From the NCBI GenBank assembly GCA_963838805.1, contig CAWISK010000010.1, positions 496,001 through 560,000 on the forward strand: a stretch of DNA of 64,000 bases, read 5' to 3'. The notes beneath the pieces are model-generated. The model was not told the origin of the DNA and ran no database searches. It saw only the letters and a program-made list of their open reading frames with translations. Positions 10,144-19,052 of the stretch are shown piece by piece. Each line of letters begins with the position of its first letter. The stretch's first letter is position 1. The stretch is from CAVRQM01 sp963838805 (GTDB lineage: Bacteria > Pseudomonadota > Alphaproteobacteria > Acetobacterales > Acetobacteraceae). The position numbers and the translations under genes were made by a program.

Positions 10144-11002
10144 GTCACCCGCAAAACTAGGACGCGGTCTCGCCGCTCTTCTCGGGCAAGATGCCGGTGC
10201 CCTGGGCGGCGACGCTCCGGAAGGCCAGCTCCGAACCCTGCCGGTCGTCGAGATCGGCTTGAACCCCGAGCAACCCCGCAGCCAGATTGATCCGGCATCG
10301 CTGGAGGAACTGACAGCGTCCATCACCGAACAGGGGGTGTTGCAGCCGATTCTCGTGCGTGAGACCGCCGCAACTGCGCCCCCACGGTATCAGATCGTCG
10401 CCGGCGAGCGTCGCTGGCGAGCCGCGCAAGCCGCCGGCCTGACTGAGATTCCCTGCGTCGTACGGCGCATGTCCGACTCGGACGCGTCGATGGCGGCGCT
10501 GGTCGAGAATTTGCAGCGCGAGGATCTCAACCCGCTCGATGAGGCAGAAGGCTTGCAACGCGCAGTCAGCCGCTTCGGCCTCACCCAGGAAACTCTTGCC
10601 CAGGCGCTCGGCAAGTCGCGCAGCCATGTCGCCAACACCATGCGGCTGCTCAACCTGCCGGAGCCCGTACGCGCGGCACTCCGCCGCGGCCAACTGAGTG
10701 CCGGCCACGCCCGGGCCCTGCTGTCACACCCCGATCCGGAAGCAGCCGCCCGCCTGGTCATCGCCCGCGGGCTGAACGTGCGTCAGACAGAGGCCCTGGG
10801 AAGTGCGGCGCCCACCACCGCCGCCGAGCCGCGCCTCTCACCGTCAGGCGATCCGGACCTCCAGGCGCTCGAACACGAACTTTCGGAGAAACTGGGCCTG
10901 GCGATCACCATCGCGGACCGCGGCGGAGCCGGTCGCGTCACCATTCGGTACCGCACCCTCGCACAGCTCGACGGGCTGATCGAGCTGCTCAGCCGCTTGT
11001 AG
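10136..11002 (+). CDS. parB: Chromosome partitioning protein ParB
   Basis: CTP-dependent DNA clamp that loads at parS and partners ParA, 288 residues. The N-terminus carries KLGRGLAALLG, the ParA-contact segment. The nucleotide-binding box GERRWR is at 90-95 within IVAGERRWRAAQAAGL. A helix-turn-helix follows (TQETLAQALGKSRSHVANTMRLLNLP, about 142-167), and the C-terminal dimer region ends IRYRTLAQLDGLIELLSRL. It overlaps the 3' end of parA by 8 bases. Its own 3' end overlaps that of convergent holA by 14 bases. The assignment is firm. Confidence 0.96.
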   Translation: MRESPAKLGRGLAALLGQDAGALGGDAPEGQLRTLPVVEIGLNPEQPRSQIDPASLEELTASITEQGVLQPILVRETAATAPPRYQIVAGERRWRAAQAAGLTEIPCVVRRMSDSDASMAALVENLQREDLNPLDEAEGLQRAVSRFGLTQETLAQALGKSRSHVANTMRLLNLPEPVRAALRRGQLSAGHARALLSHPDPEAAARLVIARGLNVRQTEALGSAAPTTAAEPRLSPSGDPDLQALEHELSEKLGLAITIADRGGAGRVTIRYRTLAQLDGLIELLSRL

Positions 11003-12033
11003 CGCCGCTGGCAGGGCGTGCTGTCCTCTCGCCCGGAGGCGACGCCGCGGCGCGGGCCAGCTTCGCCAGCACCTCGCGGCAGATCGTCTCCTGCGGCATC
11101 CCGGTCGCCTTGCTCTGCCGTTCGCCGTTCCATATCGCCCGCGCGGCACGCCCAAGCTCATCCGCGTGCCAGCGCGTCAAGACAGCGGCCGCATCCTTTT
11201 CCTGGCGAAAGAACAGCGGCGGCCGCATCGCGCGGGCGGCCTCCGGCAACTGAACGTCCCTCCGTCACCAGAATCGCCATGAGCCGCAGGCGCTGCAACT
11301 GCAAGAGAGCGGAGCGCAGCACGGCGATCCCCGCGGTTCCATCCCCCAGCAAAGCGGTCAGCGCGGAATCCAGCCCCGGGGCCTCGCCGCGCAGCCCTGC
11401 ATAAAGCCCGGCATCCAGCCCCTCGACCGATGCCCCGCCCGCGAGAGCGGACGCGTCCGCCAGCGTCAGTCGCCCGCCGCGGCCCGCGTACAGCGCGGCG
11501 GCCAGTCCGGCGACCCGACCTGGACAGGCCTGCGAATCGGCTTGCGTCGCCAGCAGACCGACCACACCCTCGTCCGTCTGTACGCCGAACTCGGCCAGCT
11601 CGGTTCGGATCGTCTCGCGTGTCGCCTCCGCCTGCACATGGCACGCCACTACGCAGCCGTGCGGGTGCCGTTCGACGACGCCGCGAACCCGGGACTTCGT
11701 GGTCGAACCGCCGTGCTCGACCACCATCAGCACGCCGTCCTGGGCCAGCGCCTGCTCGACCAGCGGCAGCATCCGCTCGTTCGCGTGCCGCACCCACACC
11801 ACGGCCCTGCCGCCGGACAACGAGGGCGATCCCAGTGCCGCCGCCACGGCCTCCCGATTGTCGCCATCGCACTCCGAGACCCGAAACGGATCGTCCGGCG
11901 AACCGGCCTCCGCGATCACCAGACGCCGCGCGCAGTCCCGGATGGCCTCACCGTCATCGCCATAGAGACAGACCACCCGCATCTGCCCCAGACCGCGGAT
12001 GAGCTGAGGGAGACGCCGGGTATCGGCTTTCAT
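10989..12033 (-). CDS. holA: DNA polymerase III delta subunit HolA, frameshifted
   Basis: Subunit of the clamp loader that opens the beta sliding clamp. ATG at 12033 directly abuts the lptE stop. The N-terminal part reads QLIRGLGQMRVVCLYGDDGEAIRD, then SGGRAVVWVRHANERML, as in alphaproteobacterial HolA. At about 11250 an extra base breaks the frame. The C-terminal domain then continues as LPEAARAMRPPLFFRQEKD to AAVLTRWHADELGRAAR and stops at 10989. Removing one base gives 347 residues. HolA is normally essential, which argues for a sequence error. Confidence 0.87.
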
Positions 12034-12564
12034 CTAGGCGATCGGGTGGGCGTTAAAGTAATCGGCAAGCTGCAGCGATATCTGGTCCGCGACGGCGTCA
12101 GCCAGGCGGCGAACCACCTGCTCGTGTTCCAGATCGCCGGCGAAGAATTGCTGGTTGATGATATCCAGTCCGTCCAGTGCCCGTGCCGTGCCGCTGGTCA
12201 GCGTACGCCGCGACGCGTCGAGGCTGCGCAGGGTGTATTGTGCGTACCCGGTCACCCGTAGCCGTGTGACCGCGGTGTCCTGCTGAATGGCGATGCCCTC
12301 GTCGGTCACGCTGAAGCTGGCCTGCAAGCTGTAGCGGCGCTCCACGCCGGCCCCGAATCGCTCGCACCGTTCCTGCAAAGCCTGCCGCAAAAGCTGTCCG
12401 GACCGTTCGGGGATGATCTCCACGGCGGTCGCCGCCAGCCCGTCCTGCGCCGCGTTGGTTCCGGTGGCGGAGCGCGGGCCATAGACCGGAGCGAAGCCGC
12501 ACCCCCCGAGCGAGATGAGCGATAGCGAGCCGAATCCTGCCAGCAGCTCTCGCCGCCCGCGCAT
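12034..12564 (-). CDS. lptE: LPS-assembly lipoprotein LptE
   Basis: Outer-membrane lipoprotein that plugs LptD during lipopolysaccharide export. It has 176 residues from ATG 12564. The signal peptide begins MRGRRELLAG and ends at a lipobox LGGC with Cys22, followed by GFAPVYG, the typical mature LptE start. The gene lies 38 bases after leuS and directly before holA; leuS-lptE-holA is a conserved gene order. The sequence is poorly conserved in this family, so the call rests on the lipobox, the size and the context. Confidence 0.88.
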   Translation of the reverse strand: MRGRRELLAGFGSLSLISLGGCGFAPVYGPRSATGTNAAQDGLAATAVEIIPERSGQLLRQALQERCERFGAGVERRYSLQASFSVTDEGIAIQQDTAVTRLRVTGYAQYTLRSLDASRRTLTSGTARALDGLDIINQQFFAGDLEHEQVVRRLADAVADQISLQLADYFNAHPIA

Positions 12565-12602
12565 CCGCCCGCACCTGGCCGATGCCTCCGCCACCTGCGC
12601 GC

Positions 12603-15284
12603 TCAGGTTCGCAGGACGAAGTTCACGATGCGGCCCGGCACATAGATGCGCTTGGCGATATCGGCGTCGCGCAGCGTACGCGCGACGTTGGGCTCGGACG
12701 CCGCCGCGCGCCATACTGACGCCTCGTCGGCATCCACCGGCACTTCGATCGAGCCGCGCAACCTGCCCTGCACCTGCACCGCCAGGGTCATCACCGCCGC
12801 CCGGACGAGCGCCGGATCGAAATCCGGCCACGCCGCCTCCGCGATCAGCGCATCGGCGGCTCCGCCAAGCAATTGGTGGAGGGATTCGGCCAGATGCGGC
12901 ATCATCGGCGCCACGAGCCGGGCCACGATGTGCAGCCCTTCCCGCCGGGCCCACACCATGCCGCGCCCGCCGTCCCCGCGCTCCGCGTCGCCAAGTGCGC
13001 GGGCCAGTTCGTGGATGCGAGCAACCGCCACATTGAAGGCGAACCCCTCCAGCGCCTCCGTCACCGCGACGATGGTCCGGTGGGTGACGCGCCGCAAGGC
13101 CAGGGCGGCATCGTCCAGCGCCGGCGGCTCGGGCGACAGCTCGCCCGGACCCAGGACTGCCGCCAGCCGGTACAGCCGCTGCACGAAGCGGAATGCCCCG
13201 GCCACGCCGCTTTCGGTCCACTCCATGTCCCGCTCGGGCGGGTTGTCGGACAGGATGTACCAGCGTGCCGTGTCTGCACCGTAACGATCTATGATGTGTC
13301 CGGGATCGACCGTGTTCCGTTTTGATTTCGACATTGCTTCGACGCGGCCGACACTCACCGCCTCGCCGGTATCGCGGGCCACAGCCTGTCCATCGGACAG
13401 CACCACCTCGTCGGGATAGAGCCAGCCGCCATCGGCCCTGCGATAGCTCGCGTGCGTCACCATGCCCTGGGTGAACAGGCCGGCGAACGGCTCATCGGGC
13501 ACCGTGAAGCCGGTCGCGCGCATCGCCCGCGCGAAGAATCGCGCGTAGAGCAGATGCAGGATCGCGTGCTCCACGCCGCCAATATACTGATCGACCGGCA
13601 GCCAGGAGGCGGCCGCCTCGGCATCCACCGGTGCCGCGCTGGCCGGACTGCAGAAACGGGCGAAATACCACGAGCTGTCCACGAAGGTATCGAATGTGTC
13701 CGTCTCGCGCCGGGCCGGCGCGCCGCATCGCGGACATGCAACGTGCTTCCAGCTCGGGTGGTGCTCGAGCGGATTGCCGGGCTGGTCGAACCGCACATCC
13801 TCGGGCAGCAGCACCGGCAGCTGCGCATCCGGCACGGGCACGACGCCGCAGGCGTCGCAATGGATCACGGGCACCGGACAGCCCCAGTAGCGCTGCCGGC
13901 TTACGCCCCAGTCGCGCAGGCGCCAGTTCACCACCCCCGTTCCGGCCCCGAGCCGTTCCAGCTCGGCGATCGCCCGCCGCTGCGCCGCCGCGGTCTCCAG
14001 CCCGTCGAGGAAGCCCGAGTTGCAGATCACCCCCGGCCCGTCATAGGCGACATCGCCCACGCTCGTCGGGGTCTGCGCATCGCCGGCGGCCGTGATGGGC
14101 CGGACCACCGGGCGAACCGGCAGCCCGTAGCGCCGCGCGAAATCCAGGTCGCGCTGGTCGTGCGCCGGGCAGCCGAAGATGGCGCCGGTTCCGTACTCCA
14201 TCAGCACGAAATTGCCGATCCAGACCGGGAAGGTCGCATCCGGCAGGAACGGATGGCGCACCCGCAGCCCGGTATCGAACCCGCGCTTCTCCGCCTGTTC
14301 GATGGCCGCCTCACTGGTGCCCAGACTGCGGCATTCGGCGACGAACGCGGCGGCCCGGGGATCGCGCGCCGCCGCCCAGGCGGCCAGCTTATGCTCCGGG
14401 GCCAGGGCGATGAACGACATGCCGAACAGCGTATCCGGGCGGGTCGTATACACCTCGATGTCCGAGATGCCGGCGGCCGGCTCCGCCAGGGCAAACCGGA
14501 CGCGCGCGCCTTCGCTGCGGCCGATCCATTTGGCCTGCATGGTGCGCACACGCTCCGGCCAGCGATCCAGCCGATCCAGCGCCGCGAGCAGGTCGGGCGC
14601 GTAGTCGGTGATGCGCAGGAACCATTGCGCGAGCCGCCTTCGTTCGACCAAGGCGCCCGAGCGCCAGCCCCTTCCGTCGATCACCTGCTCGTTCGCGAGC
14701 ACGGTCCCGTCCACCGGATCCCAGTTCACCCAGGCTTCGCGCCGATCCGCGAGGCCGGCCCGCAGGAAGGCCAGGAACAGGCGCTGCTGCTGGCCGTAAT
14801 ACTCCGGATCGCAGGTGGCGAACTCGCGCCTCCAGTCGATCGACAATCCCATGCGGCGCAGCTCGGCGCGCATGGCGGTGATGTTGGCGCGGGTCCAGGT
14901 CGCCGGATGCACGCCGCGCTCGCGCGCCGCGTTCTCGGCCGGCAGGCCGAACGCGTCCCAGCCCATCGGGTGCAGCACCACATGCCCGCGCGCGCGCTTA
15001 TAGCGGGCAACCACGTCGCCCAGCGTATAGTTACGCACGTGGCCCATGTGGATCTTGCCGCTCGGATAGGGGAACATCTCGAGCACGTAATAGGCGGGCC
15101 GGCCCGGCTCGGGCACGTCCGGTACCTCGAAGCAGCGCCGCTGCTCCCAGACGCGCTGCCAATGCGGCTCGGAGGCGGCGAAATCGTAGCGCGCCCGATC
15201 CTCCGCCGGAAGGTCGGAGAGCACGTTGGACGCGCTCTCCGCCCCGCTCGCGGCAGCCCGGTGGTCGTCCGCAATCTGTGTCAT
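12603..15284 (-). CDS. leuS: Leucyl-tRNA synthetase
   Basis: Charges tRNA-Leu with leucine; class I enzyme of 893 residues. The start MTQIADDH at 15284 was chosen over a longer upstream frame because conserved sequence begins soon after (YDFAASEPHWQRVWEQRR). The HIGH-type motif is HMGH (79-82) in PSGKIHMGHVRNY. The CP1 editing domain includes TTRPDTLFGMSF. The KMSKS motif is MSKSKRN, and the anticodon-binding domain ends RIYVPGRIVNFVLRT. It is followed by lptE and holA and preceded by the DUF3576 gene. The gene appears intact. Confidence 0.97.
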   Translation of the reverse strand: MTQIADDHRAAASGAESASNVLSDLPAEDRARYDFAASEPHWQRVWEQRRCFEVPDVPEPGRPAYYVLEMFPYPSGKIHMGHVRNYTLGDVVARYKRARGHVVLHPMGWDAFGLPAENAARERGVHPATWTRANITAMRAELRRMGLSIDWRREFATCDPEYYGQQQRLFLAFLRAGLADRREAWVNWDPVDGTVLANEQVIDGRGWRSGALVERRRLAQWFLRITDYAPDLLAALDRLDRWPERVRTMQAKWIGRSEGARVRFALAEPAAGISDIEVYTTRPDTLFGMSFIALAPEHKLAAWAAARDPRAAAFVAECRSLGTSEAAIEQAEKRGFDTGLRVRHPFLPDATFPVWIGNFVLMEYGTGAIFGCPAHDQRDLDFARRYGLPVRPVVRPITAAGDAQTPTSVGDVAYDGPGVICNSGFLDGLETAAAQRRAIAELERLGAGTGVVNWRLRDWGVSRQRYWGCPVPVIHCDACGVVPVPDAQLPVLLPEDVRFDQPGNPLEHHPSWKHVACPRCGAPARRETDTFDTFVDSSWYFARFCSPASAAPVDAEAAASWLPVDQYIGGVEHAILHLLYARFFARAMRATGFTVPDEPFAGLFTQGMVTHASYRRADGGWLYPDEVVLSDGQAVARDTGEAVSVGRVEAMSKSKRNTVDPGHIIDRYGADTARWYILSDNPPERDMEWTESGVAGAFRFVQRLYRLAAVLGPGELSPEPPALDDAALALRRVTHRTIVAVTEALEGFAFNVAVARIHELARALGDAERGDGGRGMVWARREGLHIVARLVAPMMPHLAESLHQLLGGAADALIAEAAWPDFDPALVRAAVMTLAVQVQGRLRGSIEVPVDADEASVWRAAASEPNVARTLRDADIAKRIYVPGRIVNFVLRT

Positions 15285-15372
15285 CGTCAGCACGGCACTC
15301 CGGCTCGGCGTAGGATCATGGTCGTTCGGCCGGTGCCGCGAGCCCAGCCCCGCCGCGACCGCCAGAACGGAC

Positions 15373-15900
15373 TCAGCGCTCGGCCGACTGGGTGCGCAGC
15401 TCGCGGGCGCGCTCCAGGATCTTGTCTTCGATGGCACCCACGGTCGAAGCTGCGACCGGGGCGTCCACCCATTGGCCGTCCTGCAATGTCTGGCGGAAGA
15501 CGGTCAGGCGCACGCCATCCGCGCGCAACTGCCGCCCCAGGATATAGGCGGTGGCCTTGAACCGCTCGCCATTGCCCGCGGGCGGCTCGTACCAGTCCGT
15601 GATGATCACGCCGCCGAACGGGTCGGCCGAGGCCAGCGGCATGAAGGACAGCGTGTCAAGGGCACCCCGCCACAGATAGGCGTTCACCCCGAGCGCCCCA
15701 CCCCGGTCGTTGCTGCCGTTGTCGCCGTTATGCGCGGTGGTGAACAGCGTTCCGCCGGAGAGCCGCCCGAAGCCGGGGCCGCGATAGCGCGGGTCGTTGT
15801 ACTGGTCGGCCGACAATGCTTTCGAGTTGCTGCACGCAGCCAGCGCTGGAAGCAGGCCCGTCAGGGCAAGTGTCATGAAAAGGCGAATCCGAAGGGTCAT
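15373..15900 (-). CDS. DUF3576 lipoprotein
   Basis: Predicted lipoprotein of 175 residues with a signal peptide and lipobox LAAC (Cys23). The mature part reads DPRYRGPGFGRLSGGTLF, then NAYLWRGALDTLSFMPLASADPFGGVIITDWY, which matches the alphaproteobacterial DUF3576 family found just upstream of leuS. The function is unknown; an envelope role is inferred from the lipobox and the neighbouring lptE. ATG 15900 is used because the signal peptide starts there; a start at 15942 is possible but would add polar residues in front of it. Confidence 0.85.
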   Translation of the reverse strand: MTLRIRLFMTLALTGLLPALAACSNSKALSADQYNDPRYRGPGFGRLSGGTLFTTAHNGDNGSNDRGGALGVNAYLWRGALDTLSFMPLASADPFGGVIITDWYEPPAGNGERFKATAYILGRQLRADGVRLTVFRQTLQDGQWVDAPVAASTVGAIEDKILERARELRTQSAER

Positions 15901-16019
15901 CCTGAAACTGCCACTCCTCGCGCTCCCATGCGGGGCGTCCAACCGGAGTGTTTAGCCGAGCCGCCCGACCCCGCCAAGCAGAGAGGCCGCCGGTCGCCCC
16001 GATGAGCCCGAAATGGAAA

Positions 16020-16045
16020 CGGGGCGGTGGTTGCCCACCGCCCCG
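16020..16045 (-). terminator. Rho-independent-type terminator after the porin gene
   Basis: Perfect 11-bp stem (CGGGGCGGTGG pairing with CCACCGCCCCG) around a 4-base loop, 24 bases beyond the porin stop on the minus strand and followed there by TTTCCATTTC. The U-tract is imperfect, but the stem is very stable. Confidence 0.8.
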
Positions 16046-16068
16046 CGGCCTCAGCCAATTCGCTCAGC

Positions 16069-17389
16069 TTACCACTTGAAGGCGGTGCCGATACCGAAAG
16101 CCTGCGCCCTGATGTTGTTGTTCAGGTCGCTGACGCCGCCGTTCACCAAGTCCACGCCGTTCGCGTGCTGATGCCCATACAGGTATTCCAGATACACCGA
16201 GGCGCCCGGTGCCAGGGTGTAGGTGCCGCCGGCCGCGACGCCGTAGCCGTGGGTGTTGCTCGCGCCCAGCCCGGTCGCGCGCGTGTAGCCGGAGTCGAAG
16301 TTGAAATACGACGCGCCGAAGATCACCGGACCCATCGTGTAGGAGGCACCCGCGATCCATGCGATGGTGTGGCCGGTCTGCGTCGTCGTCAGGTCGGGTC
16401 CGAACTGGCCCCCGATGACGTTGCCGTCGAGTTCCAGCCCGGCATAGGTGATCGAGATGCCGCCGGTCCCCATGGTGAAGTCTTTATATGGCCCCGCCAC
16501 GGTAGGTGCCGGAGTCCCGATTCCGTCCAACACATTGTTGCTCTGCACCGCCGCGCCATACGACCCGCCGAGTTGTGCCTTGAAGCCCGCCGGGCCGAAC
16601 GTGCCCTGGTAGCGCGCCGAGCCGTCCACTGTGTTGCGGCGCCGGCCGGCCTGGAGGCCCGTAGCCGAAGCGGTGCAGTCGCCCGTGACTCGGGTCGGTC
16701 GCAGTGCAGATGGAGGACGCCGACGAGACGCGGGTGAACGGCTTGCCGTAGTTGTTGCCGAAGTCGTTCGGCTCGAACGACAGGCCGAAATCGAAGCCGG
16801 CGAATTGCGGCGAGACATAGACGACCTTGTTGGCGCGGTCGTTGTCGTCGCTGAAGAAGTACGGCAGGCCGGTGCGGAACACGCCGGGCAGGTCGCCGTC
16901 CCAGCCGCCGGTGTTGAAGTTCGCCGGGTTGCCGGTCTGGAACAGTTCGGTCGGCTGCACCGGCGAACCGAGCGACACCTTGCCGAACTTGTCGGCGCCC
17001 ACATAGACGAAGCCGCGCTGCACATACATCGTGCCCAGATCGCCGACCCCGTTGCTGTTGGGCGAGGACACGAAGCCCTGGTTTTGCCGCAGCTCGACCG
17101 AGGCACCATATTTCAGCCCGTTCGCCAGCACGCCGTCGAACGACGGGTACAGACGCACGTAGGTGGCAATGCCGTAGGGTTCGACCTTGTTGCCACCGTT
17201 GTTCTGCGGCTGCGTGCCGCTGTCGGAGGAGACGAACGCCATCGCCTCGACCAACGCGTTCAGCGTGACGGTGATCGAACCGGGAGCGGGGTTGGGTGCA
17301 TTCGGCGTCAGCGTGCCGGCCTGGGCGATGCCCGCGATCCCGACCGATGCGCCCAGCAAAGCCGAAGTGGCCAGCAGGAGCTTACGCAT
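16069..17389 (-). CDS. Outer-membrane porin, frameshifted
   Basis: Trimeric beta-barrel porin of the Acetobacteraceae/general Gram-negative type. ATG 17389 follows AGGAGG. The signal peptide is MRKLLLATSALLGASVGIAG to AQA. The mature part has VRLYPSFDGVLANGLKYGASVELR and FGKVSLGSPVQPTELF. Near 16690 an extra base shifts the frame in a surface-loop region; TGDCTASATGLQAGRRRNTVDG and RYQGTFGPAG then continue. The end GIGTAFKW has the C-terminal aromatic residue needed for barrel insertion. Removing one base gives 439 residues. A strong terminator follows, and a 15-base palindrome sits just upstream of the start. Confidence 0.87.
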
Positions 17390-17406
17390 TCAATCCTCCT
17401 CATAGA

Positions 17407-17421
17407 GCCGGACAGTCCGGC
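17407..17421. promoter_or_regulatory. 15-base palindrome upstream of the porin start
   Basis: GCCGGACAGTCCGGC is a perfect 7-bp inverted repeat around one base, 17 bases upstream of the porin start codon. It could be an operator or a 5'-leader hairpin close to the ribosome site. No known regulator motif is recognised. Confidence 0.4.
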
Positions 17422-17587
17422 AAACGTAACTCGGCCCCGCCCCGTCCACTGATCGAGAACGCATCCCCGATGGGCGTGGCAGCCGGACCTCCGGGAGACT
17501 ATGGCCGTCTCGGTCACACTCCCGCAACCATGTCCGACGCCCCGACATGGCAATCGCGAAACACTGTGGCGACGGTACAACGATCGG

Positions 17588-18164
17588 TTACGCCCGCAGC
17601 GCGCCAATCGCGCCCACGGCACGGCAGCAGGGCGGCAGGGAGCGGATCGTTCGCCCGTCGATGCCACCAAGTGCCGCGGCGCCCGATCCGGCCAGCCGAG
17701 CCCAGGCAGCCCAGCGAAGCGCGCCCAGAGTGCGGCCGCCGGGATGGCTCGCGGTGGCGAATACCGGGGAGATGAAGATCACCTCCACCCCGGCGCGTCG
17801 GCATCGGCCGATCTCGCGAACGGTGTGCGCCGATCCGGTCAGGCGAGCGCAGCCAGGGCGGAGCGCCGGGGGCAACGCGGCCGCCGCGCAGATGTGCGCC
17901 GGCGCGCAGCCGCAGCGCCAGCCGCCAGTCGCCCGCGACCGACAGGGCGAGCCCTCTCGCCCGGCACAGACGCGCCACTGCACCGTCATGCGGCTCGTCA
18001 TGGCGCAGCACCACGCCGGCGAGACCGCGCGGCAGGCGCCGGATCGAGGGCAGCGGGTCGCATAGCCGGTTCGCGTCGGTGAACAGCCAGAGCGGCGCCG
18101 TGCGGCCCGCGGGCCAATGCGCCGCCTTGACCCGACGCCCCCAGGCCAGGACTCTGGCATCCAT
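17588..18164 (-). CDS. Thiamine-phosphate synthase-like (ThiE/TenI) protein, frameshifted
   Basis: TIM-barrel protein related to thiamine-phosphate synthase, which couples the thiazole and pyrimidine moieties. The N-terminal part reads APLWLFTDANRL and GLAGVVLRHD, then AHLRGGR. Near 17876 an extra base moves the frame, and LPPALRPGCARLTGSAHTVREI, SPVFATASHPGGRTLG and AALGGIDGRTIR continue. These blocks match the phosphate-binding end of ThiE. Removing one base gives 191 residues, shorter than typical ThiE, so it may be a paralogue with another role. Its ATG overlaps the ATG of divergent yggS on a shared CATG. Confidence 0.72.
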
Positions 18165-18852
18165 GTCGCACTCCCTCACCGGTGACCTCGCCGACCGGCT
18201 GGCCGGTGTCCGTGTCCGCATCGAAAGCGCCTGCGCCGGCTGCGGCCGCCGCCCCGAGGATGTCACGCTCGTCGCCGTGTCGAAAACCCGCCCCGTGGCC
18301 GATATCGAGGCGGCGCTGGCCGCCGGACACACGCGCTTCGGCGAGAACCGGGTGCAGGAAGCGGCGGCCAAGTTTCCTGCGCTGCGGGCGGCGCATCCGG
18401 CGCTGCGCCTGCATCTGATCGGCGCCTTGCAGACCAACAAGGCGCGCGAGGCGGTGCGGCTCGCCGACGTGATCGAGAGCCTGGACCGCGAGCGCCTGGC
18501 CGACGCGCTGGCCGATGCCGCGCAGCGCGAGGGGCGCCTGCCGGCGCTGCTGGTGCAGGTCAATGTCGGCGACGAGACGCAGAAGGCCGGAGCGCCGCGC
18601 GCCGCGGCCGACGCCCTGATCGCTCTCTGCCGCCGCCGCTTCGGCGACCGGCTGCAAGGCGTGATGTGCATCCCGCCCGAAGCGGACGATCCCGCACCGC
18701 ATTTCGCCTGGACCGCCGCCTGCGCGGCACGGCACGGCCTGCCTGTGGTCTCGATGGGCATGTCGGGCGATTTCGAGGCGGCGATCCGCCACGGCGCCAC
18801 GGAAATCCGCGTCGGCAGCGCCATCTTCGGCACGCGGGTCCGCACGGGCTGA
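18163..18852 (+). CDS. YggS family pyridoxal-phosphate homeostasis protein
   Basis: Single-domain PLP-binding protein that balances cellular vitamin B6 and indirectly affects amino acid and keto acid pools. It has 229 residues. The PLP lysine is Lys41 in VAVSKTRP. Family blocks FGENRVQEA, LIGALQTNK, VNVGDETQKAG and SMGMSGDFEAAI with a terminal HGATEIRVGSAIFG are all present. ATG 18163 was chosen over an extension that would overlap the divergent ThiE-like gene further. Intact. Confidence 0.93.
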   Translation: MSHSLTGDLADRLAGVRVRIESACAGCGRRPEDVTLVAVSKTRPVADIEAALAAGHTRFGENRVQEAAAKFPALRAAHPALRLHLIGALQTNKAREAVRLADVIESLDRERLADALADAAQREGRLPALLVQVNVGDETQKAGAPRAAADALIALCRRRFGDRLQGVMCIPPEADDPAPHFAWTAACAARHGLPVVSMGMSGDFEAAIRHGATEIRVGSAIFGTRVRTG

Positions 18853-19052
18853 GCTGGGCACGAGGCGGGCATAGGACGGGGGCAAGACGGGGCACAAGAG
18901 GGGCCGCCGCTTGCCGCCAGCCTGGCGACCCGCTATCGCTCCGCCCCGCCCGTCCGAGCAGGCGAGAGAGCGTGTGTGTCGGTGTCCCGACGCAATACCC
19001 GCCTGCCGCTTCCCTGTGACCGGGACCGGACCAGTTCTGGATCGCCACGCGC

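Noticed and set aside
13452..15560. A 702-codon plus-strand frame opposite leuS
   Set aside because: It is an antisense shadow of leuS produced by high GC third positions. It is arginine-rich with no family motif and no ribosome site.
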